Source: Streptomyces avicenniae
GTDB taxonomy: Bacteria; Actinomycetota; Actinomycetes; Streptomycetales; Streptomycetaceae
Direction of reading: 5' to 3'
Length of the DNA stretch: 64,000 nucleotides
NCBI RefSeq assembly: GCF_000719135.1
Contig: NZ_JOEK01000019.1
Span: forward strand, 72,754-136,753
A program made the position numbers and the translations under genes. Positions within the stretch are counted from its first letter, which is position 1, and each line of letters begins with the position of its first letter. Below, in pieces: positions 1 to 7,458 of this stretch. The notes under the pieces are model-generated. The model ran no database searches and was not told the DNA's origin. It saw only the letters and a list, made by a program, of their open reading frames with translations.

Positions 1-59
1 CGCCGCTGGTGTTCCACGACCGCGCCTACCACCGCATCGGCCCGCACTCGATGATCTGA
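1..59 (+). CDS. C-terminal end of an unidentified protein (cut by the window edge)
   Basis: Reading from base 3, the frame gives a 19-codon tail ending HRIGPHSMI and a TGA stop at 57-59. Codon use is GC-rich at third positions, as in the neighbouring genes, which supports a real gene end. The tail is too short to assign to a family. It runs in the same direction as the DUF1707 gene that follows about 135 bases later. Confidence 0.45.
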   Translation, partial: PLVFHDRAYHRIGPHSMI

Positions 60-194
60 ACCACCGGCGGAGGGCGCGACCGGCTTGTTGTGGCGTCCGG
101 GCCTCGGCATGATGGTGCGCCACGCCACTGCTCTCGTCGCGCCGCCGTCCGCGTCGCGCGGGGACCACGGCCGACGGGCGACGAGGACGGAAGC

Positions 195-836
195 ATGCTG
201 GGAAAGATCTCCCCGACCGGGAAGCGCTCCGGCCCCGGCTCGCCGTCCGGGCTCCGCGCCTCTCATTCGGACCGTGACCGGACGGCGGACGTGCTGCGGG
301 TCTCGGCCGGGGAGGGACGGCTGACCGCCGAGGAGCTGGACGAGCGCTTGGAGGCCGCCCTCACCGCGCGGACCGTGGGCGAACTGGCCGCGCTCACCGC
401 CGACCTGCCGCCCGTAACGGCCACGAGTGGCAAGGACGTCGTCAGGATCGAGCGGGTCCACGGCAGCGCGGTCGAGCGCGTGGGGCGCTGGGTGGTGCCG
501 CGGAAGCTGGAGCTTGCCGTGCGGTGGTGCGCGGTGACGCTCGACTTCACCGATGCGGTGATCACGCACGACACCCTGCGGGTCGAGGTGGCGATGAGAG
601 GGAAGACCCTGACGCTGGTCACGCGGCCGGGTGTCGTGGTCGATACGGACGGCCTGCGTCTGAGGCACTGCGTGGTGAAGCACCTCAGGGCCGAGGCGCA
701 TCCGTACACTCCGGTCGCGCTGCGCGTCGAACTGGTCGGCAGGAAGACGCACGGCCGCGTGGTGGTTCGGCCCGCGCGACGTACGTTCGCGCGGCGGCTG
801 CTGGGCAGGTCGGCGCGCCTTTCCACGGGCGGTTGA
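195..836 (+). CDS. DUF1707 domain protein
   Basis: This is a 213-residue protein. Residues about 20-72 form a DUF1707 (SHOCT-like) domain: RASHSDRDRTADVLR, then EGRLTAEELDERLEAAL, then ARTVGELAALTADLP. That domain is common in actinobacterial proteins of unknown function. The rest (about 85-200) is rich in beta-strand-like alternation (VAMRGKTLTLVTRPGVVVDTDG) and resembles the adhesin-like tail often found behind DUF1707. No membrane segment or signal peptide is visible. I chose ATG 195 because a purine-rich stretch (GAGGACGGAAG) precedes it. An upstream ATG at 90 would add 35 low-complexity Arg/Ala residues of poor coding quality. Its role is unknown. It converges on the phosphonate island but shows no link to it. 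Confidence 0.75.
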   Translation: MLGKISPTGKRSGPGSPSGLRASHSDRDRTADVLRVSAGEGRLTAEELDERLEAALTARTVGELAALTADLPPVTATSGKDVVRIERVHGSAVERVGRWVVPRKLELAVRWCAVTLDFTDAVITHDTLRVEVAMRGKTLTLVTRPGVVVDTDGLRLRHCVVKHLRAEAHPYTPVALRVELVGRKTHGRVVVRPARRTFARRLLGRSARLSTGG

Positions 837-860
837 CCGCCTCGCCCTGAACGGCCAGGT

Positions 861-1562
861 TTACGCCGCCTGTTGGGCGTGGTATGGGATGCCGAGGAGG
901 GCCGGGATGTCGGCGACCCCCGGCAGGAGGTGGGTGTGGCGTTCCGCGCCGAGCACGGCGGCCGGGGTCTGCCCCGTCAGCACGCCGACGACGTACGCCG
1001 CCCCCGCGTGGACGCCCGCGCGCAGATCGCGCGTGGTGTCCCCCGCGACGAGGACCCGCGACACGTCGCGGACGCCCGTCGCCTCCATCGCGCGGAAGAT
1101 CATGTACGGCGCGGGCCGTCCGGCGGGCACGTCGTCGGCGCATGTCACCGCGTCCACCGTCCCGCCGTCCCAGCCGAGCGACGCGAGCAGCGCGTCCGTG
1201 ACCTGGCGGTCGAACCCGGTGGTCAGCGCGACGCGGACCCCGGCGGCGCGCAGGGCGGCCAGGGCCTCGGGGACGCCGGGCAGCGGCGTCGGCGGGCGGT
1301 CGCGGTAGGCGCGGTCGAGGCGGGCGCGGAAGTCGGTGAACACCGCGCCGACGCGCGCCTCGTCGGGCTCGCCGGGGAGCAGGCTGCGGATCGCCTCCCG
1401 CTTGTCCGCGCCCATCCAGCGCTGGATGGCGTCGGCGGACGGCGGGACGGGGGACGCCGCGGCCACGGCGTCGGCGAGCGCCTCGTACACGGCGCCGTGC
1501 TCCTCGACGGTCGTGCCCGCGATGTCGAGGACGGCGAGTTCTGCCGGGACGGCGTCGTTCAT
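861..1562 (-). CDS. Phosphonatase-like HAD hydrolase (first copy)
   Basis: This is a 233-residue HAD-superfamily hydrolase of the phosphonatase-like type (TIGR03351-like). Motif I near the N-terminus reads LDIAGTT: the nucleophile Asp is kept and the usual second Asp is Ala, as in phosphonoacetaldehyde hydrolase PhnX. The cap region has WMGADKREAI, matching the MGxxK that carries the Schiff-base lysine in PhnX. Later HAD motifs are ALTTGF (Thr) and VAGDTTRDL (acidic loop). The expected reaction is cleavage of a phosphonate carrying an aldehyde, releasing phosphate in the cytoplasm. The true substrate is inferred only. Its ATG overlaps the TGA of the upstream GntR gene by four bases, so the two are translationally coupled. 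Confidence 0.88.
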   Translation of the reverse strand: MNDAVPAELAVLDIAGTTVEEHGAVYEALADAVAAASPVPPSADAIQRWMGADKREAIRSLLPGEPDEARVGAVFTDFRARLDRAYRDRPPTPLPGVPEALAALRAAGVRVALTTGFDRQVTDALLASLGWDGGTVDAVTCADDVPAGRPAPYMIFRAMEATGVRDVSRVLVAGDTTRDLRAGVHAGAAYVVGVLTGQTPAAVLGAERHTHLLPGVADIPALLGIPYHAQQAA

Positions 1563-2323
1563 GTCAGGACGCTTTCTGTGACGGACCCGGAGGCGCGGCC
1601 CACCATGGGCGGCGCCTGCTGGGCGTTCTCGATGGTGAAGGTGACCTGGTCGGGCCGGTAGCGGTCGTCGGAGAACTCGTAGGGCTCCCCGGCGAGGCTG
1701 CCCGCGCGGCGGCGTTCGCGCAGCAGCGGCGTCCCGGCCGGGACGCCCAGCAGCCGGGCGTCGGTGTCGTCGGCCGGGACGGCGTCGAAGACGTGGCGGG
1801 CGAGGGCGAGTTCGACGCCGCGCTCGATGAGGTAGGCGTAGATCGACCCCGAGTCGAGGTCGAAGTCGAACAGCAGACGGCCGACGTGCTCGACGAAGAC
1901 GGTGCGTTCCACCATGGCGGGCCGCCCGTCGAGCAGGCGCAGCCGCAGCAGTTCGACCACGGTCTCGCCCTCGTCCACGGCCAGCGCGTCGGCGACCTCG
2001 CGGCGGGCCGGGCGCAGGGCCAGTTCCTGGATGCGCTGGCCGGGCACGCGGCCGATCCGCTCGGCCCAGCGGGAGAAGGACAGCAGGGTGTCGAACGGCT
2101 GCGGCACCTGCCCGGTGCGCACCTCGGGTGACCGTCCGCGTCCGCCGCCGATCAGGCCCTCGGCCCGCAGCGTGCCGAGGGCCTGGCGCACGGGCCCGCG
2201 GGAGGCGGCCCACTCCTCGCAGAGCCGGGCCTCGGAGGGCAGCGTGGCGCCGACCGGCAGCTCGCCCGAGGCGATCCGGCGGCGGAGGTCGTCCGCGATG
2301 CGTTCGTGCAGGGGCCTGTCCAT
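1559..2323 (-). CDS. GntR/UTRA-family transcriptional regulator (PhnF/HutC type)
   Basis: This is a 254-residue regulator. Residues 1-70 are a GntR winged helix (HERIADDLRRRIASGELPVGATLPSE, then SRGPVRQALGTLRAEGLI). Residues about 90-235 are a UTRA ligand domain (GQRIQELALRPARREVADAL, VVELLRLRLLDGRPAMVERTVF). The HutC subfamily, including PhnF, usually represses a neighbouring uptake or catabolic operon until a ligand binds. It is the first gene of a two-gene unit with the phosphonatase-like hydrolase and is divergent from the oxidoreductase-phnDCE operon, so it probably controls both directions. Its -10 element TATAGT lies about 9 bases before the ATG, which suggests a leaderless or nearly leaderless message. 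Confidence 0.88.
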   Translation of the reverse strand: MDRPLHERIADDLRRRIASGELPVGATLPSEARLCEEWAASRGPVRQALGTLRAEGLIGGGRGRSPEVRTGQVPQPFDTLLSFSRWAERIGRVPGQRIQELALRPARREVADALAVDEGETVVELLRLRLLDGRPAMVERTVFVEHVGRLLFDFDLDSGSIYAYLIERGVELALARHVFDAVPADDTDARLLGVPAGTPLLRERRRAGSLAGEPYEFSDDRYRPDQVTFTIENAQQAPPMVGRASGSVTESVLT

Positions 2324-2324
2324 G

Positions 2325-2341
2325 GCCGTTGACTATACATC
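2325..2341 (-). promoter_or_regulatory. Promoter/operator of the first GntR gene
   Basis: On the minus strand TATAGT (2337-2332) is a good -10 element placed 9 bases before the ATG at 2323. It lies inside TGTATAGTCA (2340-2331), whose outer bases are inverted. It shares the TATAG core reported for PhnF/HutC-type sites. The AT-rich stretch stands out in this GC-rich DNA. Autoregulation is an inference. Confidence 0.45.
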
Positions 2342-2441
2342 TGGACGGCGGCAGGGCAAGTGGCGCTTCGGGGCAGAAAGATGGCTGCCACCTGCGACGT
2401 AAACGCGAGGTGAACGCGCCGGGACAAGTCGCCTGGACCCC

Positions 2442-2484
2442 TTGACCGGCCGGTCGCGCCGCCTCGACATTTCCTGTCATGACA
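2442..2484 (+). promoter_or_regulatory. Leaderless promoter and TGTCATGACA palindrome before the phosphonate oxidoreductase gene
   Basis: TTGACC (2442-2447), an 18-base spacer and GACATT (2466-2471) form a plausible sigma-70-type promoter. The expected start of transcription falls on or beside ATG 2479, and no ribosome site is visible, so the message is probably leaderless. A perfect palindrome TGTCATGACA (2475-2484) covers the start codon and could be a repressor site. Confidence 0.45.
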
Positions 2485-3606
2485 AGTGGAGTTCCCCAGG
2501 AGCACGCCGATCTCGTGGTCGTCGGAGCGGGCATCGTGGGCCTGGCCCACGCGGTGGCGGCCGTCCGCCGTGGCCTGTCCGTCGTGGTGGTCGAGCGGGA
2601 CGAGCACGCCACCGGCGCCACCGTGCGCAACTTCGGGCACGGCTGCGTCACCGCCCAGCAGGGCGCCGCCCTGGAGTACGCGCTGGCCGCACGCGGCGAG
2701 TGGCTGCGCCTGGCGCGGGAGGCGGGGGTCTGGCTGCGCGACGCGGGCACGGTCGTCCTGGCGCGCGCCGAGGACGAGCACGCCGTGCTCGCCGAGTTCG
2801 CCGAGGCGCGCCACGGGGACGTCCACCTGCTGGACGCCGCGGGCGTCGCGCGCCGGGTCCCCGCCGGGCCCGAGGTGACGGGCGGGGCGTGGCTGCCGCT
2901 CGACGTGCGGGTCGATCCCCGGCAGGCGGCGCACGCGATCGCCGCCTGGCTCGCCGGGCAGGGCGTCCGCTTCCTGTGGTCCACGGCCGCCTGGTCGGTG
3001 GAGCCGGGACGCGTGCGGACCAGCCGCGGGGAGGTCACCGCCGACGCGGTGGTCCTCGCCGTGGGCCACGACCTGGACCGGCACTTCCCCGACCTGGCGG
3101 AACAGGCGGGCGTGGTCCGCTGCGGGCTCCACATGCTGCGGGTGCGCGACCCGCGCCCCGGCACACCGATCGACCCGGCCGTCCTCACCGGCTTCTCGCT
3201 GCTGCGCTACGCCGGGTTCGGCGACTGCCCCTCCCTGCCCGCCGTCCGCGCGCGCCTCACCGCCACGCACCCCGACCTGGTGGCCGCCGGACTCAACCTG
3301 ATGTTCACCCAGCTCCCCGGCGGCGACCTGACCATCGGCGACACCCACGCCTACGGCCGCACCCTCGACCCCTACCGTGACGAGGCGCTGGACGAGGCCG
3401 TCCTGGCCGAGACCGCCCGTCTGCTCGGCACGGGCCCCCTGACCGTCCGCGAGCGGTGGCACGGCGTCTACGCGGCGTCCACCGCGCAGGACTTCCTCGT
3501 CGCCACCCCCGCCCCCGGCGTCCGCGCCGTGGCCGTGACCTCCGGCATCGGCATGACCACCGCGCTGGGCCTGGCCCCGCGCATCCTCGACGACCTCCTT
3601 CCCTGA
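2479..3606 (+). CDS. FAD-dependent amine oxidoreductase of phosphonate catabolism (TIGR03364/PbfC-like)
   Basis: This is a 375-residue DAAO-fold flavoprotein. The N-terminal dinucleotide motif is VVVGAGIVGLAHA (residues about 12-24), followed by VVVERDEHATGATVRNFGHG, a segment typical of the TIGR03364 phosphonate-associated oxidoreductases. The C-terminal FAD loop VTSGIGMTTALGLAP is also present. Characterised members (PbfC) oxidise aminoethylphosphonate or its N-methyl form to an aldehyde, amine or ammonia, and peroxide. That product is the kind of substrate phosphonatases cleave. It heads a plus-strand unit with phnD, phnC and phnE, 21 bases before phnD. The lack of a PhnW aminotransferase in the window makes an oxidative route to phosphonoacetaldehyde plausible. 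The substrate itself is inferred. Confidence 0.85.
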   Translation: MTSGVPQEHADLVVVGAGIVGLAHAVAAVRRGLSVVVVERDEHATGATVRNFGHGCVTAQQGAALEYALAARGEWLRLAREAGVWLRDAGTVVLARAEDEHAVLAEFAEARHGDVHLLDAAGVARRVPAGPEVTGGAWLPLDVRVDPRQAAHAIAAWLAGQGVRFLWSTAAWSVEPGRVRTSRGEVTADAVVLAVGHDLDRHFPDLAEQAGVVRCGLHMLRVRDPRPGTPIDPAVLTGFSLLRYAGFGDCPSLPAVRARLTATHPDLVAAGLNLMFTQLPGGDLTIGDTHAYGRTLDPYRDEALDEAVLAETARLLGTGPLTVRERWHGVYAASTAQDFLVATPAPGVRAVAVTSGIGMTTALGLAPRILDDLLP

Positions 3607-3627
3607 CCGCACAGAGAGACACCGCTC

Positions 3628-4560
3628 ATGCGACCCACGCGCCCCCTCCCGTCCGCCCTCGCCCTGGCCACGGCCGCCGGTCTGCTGCTCACCGCCTGCG
3701 GAGGCGGCGACGGCGCCGCCGACGACACGGCCGAGGGCTCCGCCTCCGCGTCCTGCCCCGGCGGCGAGATCCGTTTCGGCGTCGAACCGTACGAGGACCC
3801 GGCGGCCCTGCGCCCGGCCTACGAGGTCCTGGCCCGCGCGCTCCAGGAACGGCTGGACTGCCCGGTCACCCTCCAGATCGTGGACGACTACAGCGCCGAG
3901 GTGCTCGCCATGCAGAACGGCGAGCTGGAGCTGGCCCAGTTCGGCCCGCTCGGCTACGTCTTCGCCAGCGAGCGCGCCGACGCCGTGCCGGTGGCGTCCT
4001 TCGCCGACGGAAGCGGCGAACTCACCACCTACACGGCGGGCATCTGGGTGCCAGCCGACTCCCCCGTGACCTCGGTCGAGGACCTTCCGGGCCACTCGCT
4101 GGCGCTGGGCGGCGTCGGCTCCACCTCGGGCGACGCGCTGCCGCGGTACGCGCTGGAGGAGGCGGGCGTCTCCGAGGACGACGTGGAGATCGACTACGCG
4201 GGCGGCCACCCCGAGGCGCTGCTCGCGCTGGTCAACGGCCGGGTGGACGCGGCGCAGATCAACAGCCAGCAGCTCGCGACGGCCGAGGCCGAGGGCACGT
4301 TCGACCCGGCCGACTTCCGGCAGATCTGGACCTCGGACCCGATCCCCAACGACCCCATCACCGTCGCGGGCGCCCTCGGCACGGAGTTCGAGGACGCCGT
4401 GCGCGACGCGCTGCTCGACCTGGCGCCCGAGGACGTCGCGGAGATCGGCTCCTTCCTCGACGTGGACCCGCCCGGGCCGCTGATCGCCGTCGAGAGGTCC
4501 ACCTACCAGCCCCTGTTCGACCTGGCCGCCTCGCTCGGCCTGACGGAAGAGGACGTGTGA
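3628..4560 (+). CDS. phnD: Phosphonate ABC transporter substrate-binding lipoprotein PhnD (first importer)
   Basis: This is a 310-residue periplasmic-binding protein with a lipoprotein signal: a hydrophobic stretch ending LLTAC, with the lipidated Cys at residue 24. After a short acidic linker the PhnD fold starts at IRFGVEPYEDPAALRPAYEVL. The family motif region LAQFGPLGYVFASE (near 110) and the STSGDALPRYALEEAG segment, which contacts the phosphonate group in known PhnD proteins, are clear. It should capture phosphonates (or phosphite/phosphate esters) outside the membrane and deliver them to PhnE. It has the weakest similarity to the second PhnD in the window (11682-12650), so ligand preference may differ. 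Its last codons overlap the start of phnC. Confidence 0.9.
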   Translation: MRPTRPLPSALALATAAGLLLTACGGGDGAADDTAEGSASASCPGGEIRFGVEPYEDPAALRPAYEVLARALQERLDCPVTLQIVDDYSAEVLAMQNGELELAQFGPLGYVFASERADAVPVASFADGSGELTTYTAGIWVPADSPVTSVEDLPGHSLALGGVGSTSGDALPRYALEEAGVSEDDVEIDYAGGHPEALLALVNGRVDAAQINSQQLATAEAEGTFDPADFRQIWTSDPIPNDPITVAGALGTEFEDAVRDALLDLAPEDVAEIGSFLDVDPPGPLIAVERSTYQPLFDLAASLGLTEEDV

Positions 4561-5357
4561 GCGTGACCACCGCGACGCCGGACACGACGACCGCCGCGCT
4601 GTCGGTGCGCGGTCTGCGCAAGACGTTCGCCGGACGCACGGTGCTGGACGGCATCGACCTCGACGTGCGCGCCGGGGAGCTGGTGGCCGTCCTGGGCGCC
4701 AACGGCTCGGGCAAGTCCACCGCGCTGCGCTGCGTCATCGGCCTGGAACGCCCCGACGCCGGGTCCGTCCGGCTGCACGGCGAGGAGACGGCGGGCCAGG
4801 CCGGACGGCGCCCGGCCGCCGTCAGCCGGCGCGCCGCCATGGTGTTCCAGCACATCCACCTCGTGCCACGCCGCAGCGCGCTGGACAACGTGTGCGCCGG
4901 GGCGCTCGGGCGGCTGCCGCTGCGCCGGTCGCTGACGCCGCTGCTGTTCCCGCGCGAGCTGCGCGAGGAGGCGATGGCCTGCCTGGCGCGGGTGGGCCTG
5001 GCCGACCGGGCGGGCGAGGCGGTCGCACGGCTCTCCGGCGGTCAGCAGCAGCGGGTGGCCGTCGCGCGGGCGCTGTGCCAGCGGGCGGACGTCCTGCTGG
5101 CGGACGAGCCCGTCGCCTCCCTCGACCCGGCGGCGACCACGCAGGTGCTCGACCTCCTCGGCGTGCTGGCGAGGGACGAGGGGCTGGCGGTCGCGGCCGT
5201 GCTGCACCAGCCCGCGCTGGCCAGGCGGCACGCGGACCGCATCGTCGGGCTGCGCGGCGGTGGCCTGGTCATCGACGCGCCCGCGGGCGACGTCCCGGCG
5301 TCCGCGCTCGACGACCTCTACAGCCACGGTCCAGGACCGGAAGGAACGACCCCATGA
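4557..5357 (+). CDS. phnC: Phosphonate ABC transporter ATPase PhnC (first importer)
   Basis: This is a 266-residue ATPase. It has Walker A GANGSGKST (about residue 47), Q-loop VFQHIHLVPRRSALDNV (with the PhnC-typical phrase before it), signature LSGGQQQRVAVARAL, Walker B VLLADEPVASLDP and H-loop AVLHQP. It powers the PhnE permease. I chose GTG 4557 because it overlaps the phnD stop in a GTGA arrangement and has GAAGAGG a few bases upstream. GTG 4563 is an alternative. Its stop overlaps the ATG of phnE by four bases. Confidence 0.9.
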   Translation: MSVTTATPDTTTAALSVRGLRKTFAGRTVLDGIDLDVRAGELVAVLGANGSGKSTALRCVIGLERPDAGSVRLHGEETAGQAGRRPAAVSRRAAMVFQHIHLVPRRSALDNVCAGALGRLPLRRSLTPLLFPRELREEAMACLARVGLADRAGEAVARLSGGQQQRVAVARALCQRADVLLADEPVASLDPAATTQVLDLLGVLARDEGLAVAAVLHQPALARRHADRIVGLRGGGLVIDAPAGDVPASALDDLYSHGPGPEGTTP

Positions 5358-6163
5358 CCGCCCCGCCCCTCGCCGCCGCCCCGCCCCGGCTGCGCAGACC
5401 GTCGGTGCTCGCCGCGCTGACCGTCGTGATCGTCGGCGCCGCGCACGTGCTGGCCTGGCGCGGCGCCGACGTCTCGCCCGCCGCCCTGGCCGAAGGATGG
5501 GAGGGCATGCGGGACTTCCTCGGCGAGGCGGTCCCGCCCGACCTCTCCTGGTCCACGGTGGTCCGCCCCGGCCTGGACGCGGCCCTGGTGACGCTGTACA
5601 TCGGGCTGCTCGGGACGACGCTGTCCGTGCCGTTCGCGCTGGTGCTGGCCGTCCTCGGCGCGCGGACGACGACGCCGAACGCGTTCGTCCAGCAGGCCGC
5701 CAGGTCCGTGCTGTCGTTCCTGCGGGCCGTGCCCGACGTGGTGTTCGCGCTGATCTTCGTGACGGCGGTGGGCCTCGGCCCGTTCGCCGGTGTGCTGGCC
5801 CTCGTCTTCCACAACACGGGCGTGATGGGCAAGCTGTGGTCGGAGGCGATGGAGGAGACCGATCCCGGGGTGCGTGAGGCGCTGCGGACGAACGGCGCGA
5901 GCGGCGTGCAGGTGACGTCGCACGCGGTGCTGCCCGCCGTCCTGCCGCAGCTGGCCGGGCTGCTCCTGTACCGGCTGGACGTGAACGTGCGCTCCTCGCT
6001 GGTGCTCGGCCTGGTCGGCGCGGGCGGCATCGGCTTCCTCATCAACCAGTCGATCCGGCTGTTCCGCTTCGACGAGATGCTGACGTACATCCTCATCGTG
6101 CTCGCGCTGGTGATCGCCGTCGATCAGCTGTCCTCGGCGGTCCGCCGCCGGATCGGCCGCTGA
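5354..6163 (+). CDS. phnE: Phosphonate ABC transporter permease PhnE (first importer)
   Basis: This is a 269-residue inner-membrane permease with about six hydrophobic helices: one near residues 18-36, and the rest from about 75 onwards. The binding-protein-dependent transport motif (EAA loop) reads EAMEETDPGVREALRTNGAS. The family phrases FLRAVPDVVFALIFV and LGLVGAGGIGFLI are both present. It forms the channel of the importer with phnD and phnC. The ATG overlaps the phnC stop (ATGA). The gene ends 15 bases from the convergent phnM-like gene. Confidence 0.9.
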   Translation: MTAPPLAAAPPRLRRPSVLAALTVVIVGAAHVLAWRGADVSPAALAEGWEGMRDFLGEAVPPDLSWSTVVRPGLDAALVTLYIGLLGTTLSVPFALVLAVLGARTTTPNAFVQQAARSVLSFLRAVPDVVFALIFVTAVGLGPFAGVLALVFHNTGVMGKLWSEAMEETDPGVREALRTNGASGVQVTSHAVLPAVLPQLAGLLLYRLDVNVRSSLVLGLVGAGGIGFLINQSIRLFRFDEMLTYILIVLALVIAVDQLSSAVRRRIGR

Positions 6164-6178
6164 CGGCGCGCCGGACGC

Positions 6179-7318
6179 TCAGGCGGGGTGCCACGCCGCG
6201 AAGGCGGGCACCCCGCCGACCCATGTCTGCGCGACGGTGGGGCGGCCCGCCACCCGGTGGCCGACGGCGACCAGGTCGGCGCGTGCCCCCGGCGCGAGGA
6301 CGCCCCGGTCGGTCAGACCGGCCGCCCCGGCCGGGGCGCGGGTGGCCAGCGCCACCGCCGTCGGCAGGTCGCACACACCCGCCGCCGCCAGGGCGTAGAC
6401 GGCGCCCAGCAGGCTCGGCGCGTGGTAGTCGGACGCCAGGGCGCCCAGGTGCCCCGCGGTCAGGGTCGCGCGCGCGGAGAGGTTCCCGGCGACGTGGCTC
6501 GTGCCGCGCACGGCGTTCGGCGCGCCCATCACGGTCAGCAGACCGGACGCGGCGGCTGCCTCGGCCGCCTGGGCGGTGACGGGGAACTCGGCTATCCGCG
6601 CGCCCAGTTGACGCGCCTGTTCGACCCGCTCCGGGCTGTCGTCGTCGTGCGAGGCGAGCGGCAGGCCGTGCTCCCGCGCGATCCGCGCGAGCGCCGCCCT
6701 GACGTCCGCCGTGAACGGCTGGCGGGCGCGGCGGCGGGCGAGCAGCGCGTCGAGGTCCGGCTCGCCCGTCGCGGCGTAGTGGGCGCGCCAGTCCGCCTCG
6801 TGGCGGAACTGCCCCTGCCCCGGGGTGTGGTCCATGGCGGAGAGCAGCCCGACGCCCTCCCGCGCCGCGAGCGCGGCGACCACGTCGAGACGTTCGCCGG
6901 TCACCTCCACGCGCAGGTGCACCCGGTGGTCGGCCCGCAGGCCGCTCGCGCCGGTCACGGCGTCCACCGTCCGCTCCGCCTGCGCGAGGGTGCGGTCGCG
7001 GCCGGTGTCGTCCTGCACGGTGACGCAGAGGAACTGCGTCGTGATGCCCCAGGAGACGGCCTCGGTGTCCAGCGCGGCCAGCGTCTCGTCCCAGCCGAAC
7101 CGGGCCGTGGGGCGCGGGCGTTCCCGTGCCTGCCAGCCGTCCGCGTGGAGGTCCACGAGGCCCGGCAGCAGGTCGTGGTCCCCGAGGTCGGTCCAGCCGC
7201 CGCGCGCGGGCGGCTCAGGCGTCACGGCGGTGAGCAGGGCGCCGTCCATCGTCACGAAGCCGGGGGACAGCAGTCCCTCGCCGGTGAGGACGCGACGCGC
7301 CCGCAGGGTGACGCTCAT
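6179..7318 (-). CDS. phnM: PhnM-like amidohydrolase (alpha-D-ribose 1-methylphosphonate 5-triphosphate diphosphatase family)
   Basis: This is a 379-residue amidohydrolase. The metal site near the N-terminus reads LLPGLVDLHADGW, and a second metal segment reads LASHDDDSPERV. Both align with the HTDN and SHDD segments of PhnM. The C-terminal layout (DLPTAVALATRAPAGAAGL, LAPGARADLVAV) is standard for the fold. In the C-P lyase pathway PhnM removes pyrophosphate from the ribose-phosphonate triphosphate. None of phnG, H, I, J, K or L is in the window, so this is either a stand-alone copy serving distant genes or an enzyme with a changed substrate. It is divergent from the second GntR regulator. 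Confidence 0.82.
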   Translation of the reverse strand: MSVTLRARRVLTGEGLLSPGFVTMDGALLTAVTPEPPARGGWTDLGDHDLLPGLVDLHADGWQARERPRPTARFGWDETLAALDTEAVSWGITTQFLCVTVQDDTGRDRTLAQAERTVDAVTGASGLRADHRVHLRVEVTGERLDVVAALAAREGVGLLSAMDHTPGQGQFRHEADWRAHYAATGEPDLDALLARRRARQPFTADVRAALARIAREHGLPLASHDDDSPERVEQARQLGARIAEFPVTAQAAEAAAASGLLTVMGAPNAVRGTSHVAGNLSARATLTAGHLGALASDYHAPSLLGAVYALAAAGVCDLPTAVALATRAPAGAAGLTDRGVLAPGARADLVAVGHRVAGRPTVAQTWVGGVPAFAAWHPA

Positions 7319-7397
7319 CGGGGTCTGCCTCCTCCTGGGCCGCCGTCCGCGACGGCACACCGTACCCGGCCCGGCTGTCGTCCCGGTCCGCGCCGCC

Positions 7398-7418
7398 TTC
7401 ACCCGGGGTTCACCCGGG
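7398..7418. promoter_or_regulatory. Direct repeat TTCACCCGGG x2 between phnM and the second GntR gene
   Basis: Two identical 10-base copies of TTCACCCGGG start at 7398 and 7409, so they are 11 bases (about one helical turn) apart, in the 140-base divergent gap. Regulators often bind such same-face repeats, and the neighbouring GntR protein is the obvious candidate. This is inference from position and spacing only. Confidence 0.35.
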
Positions 7419-7458
7419 CACCGCCTGCCGTCCACCGGGACTGCCGAGGATCGGTCAC

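Noticed and set aside
861..3188. Very long minus-strand reading frame (775 codons) through the first hydrolase, GntR and flavin enzyme genes
   Set aside because: Only its last 233 codons are real. The rest is Arg/Ala/Pro-rich shadow coding opposite the flavin enzyme and out of frame with GntR.
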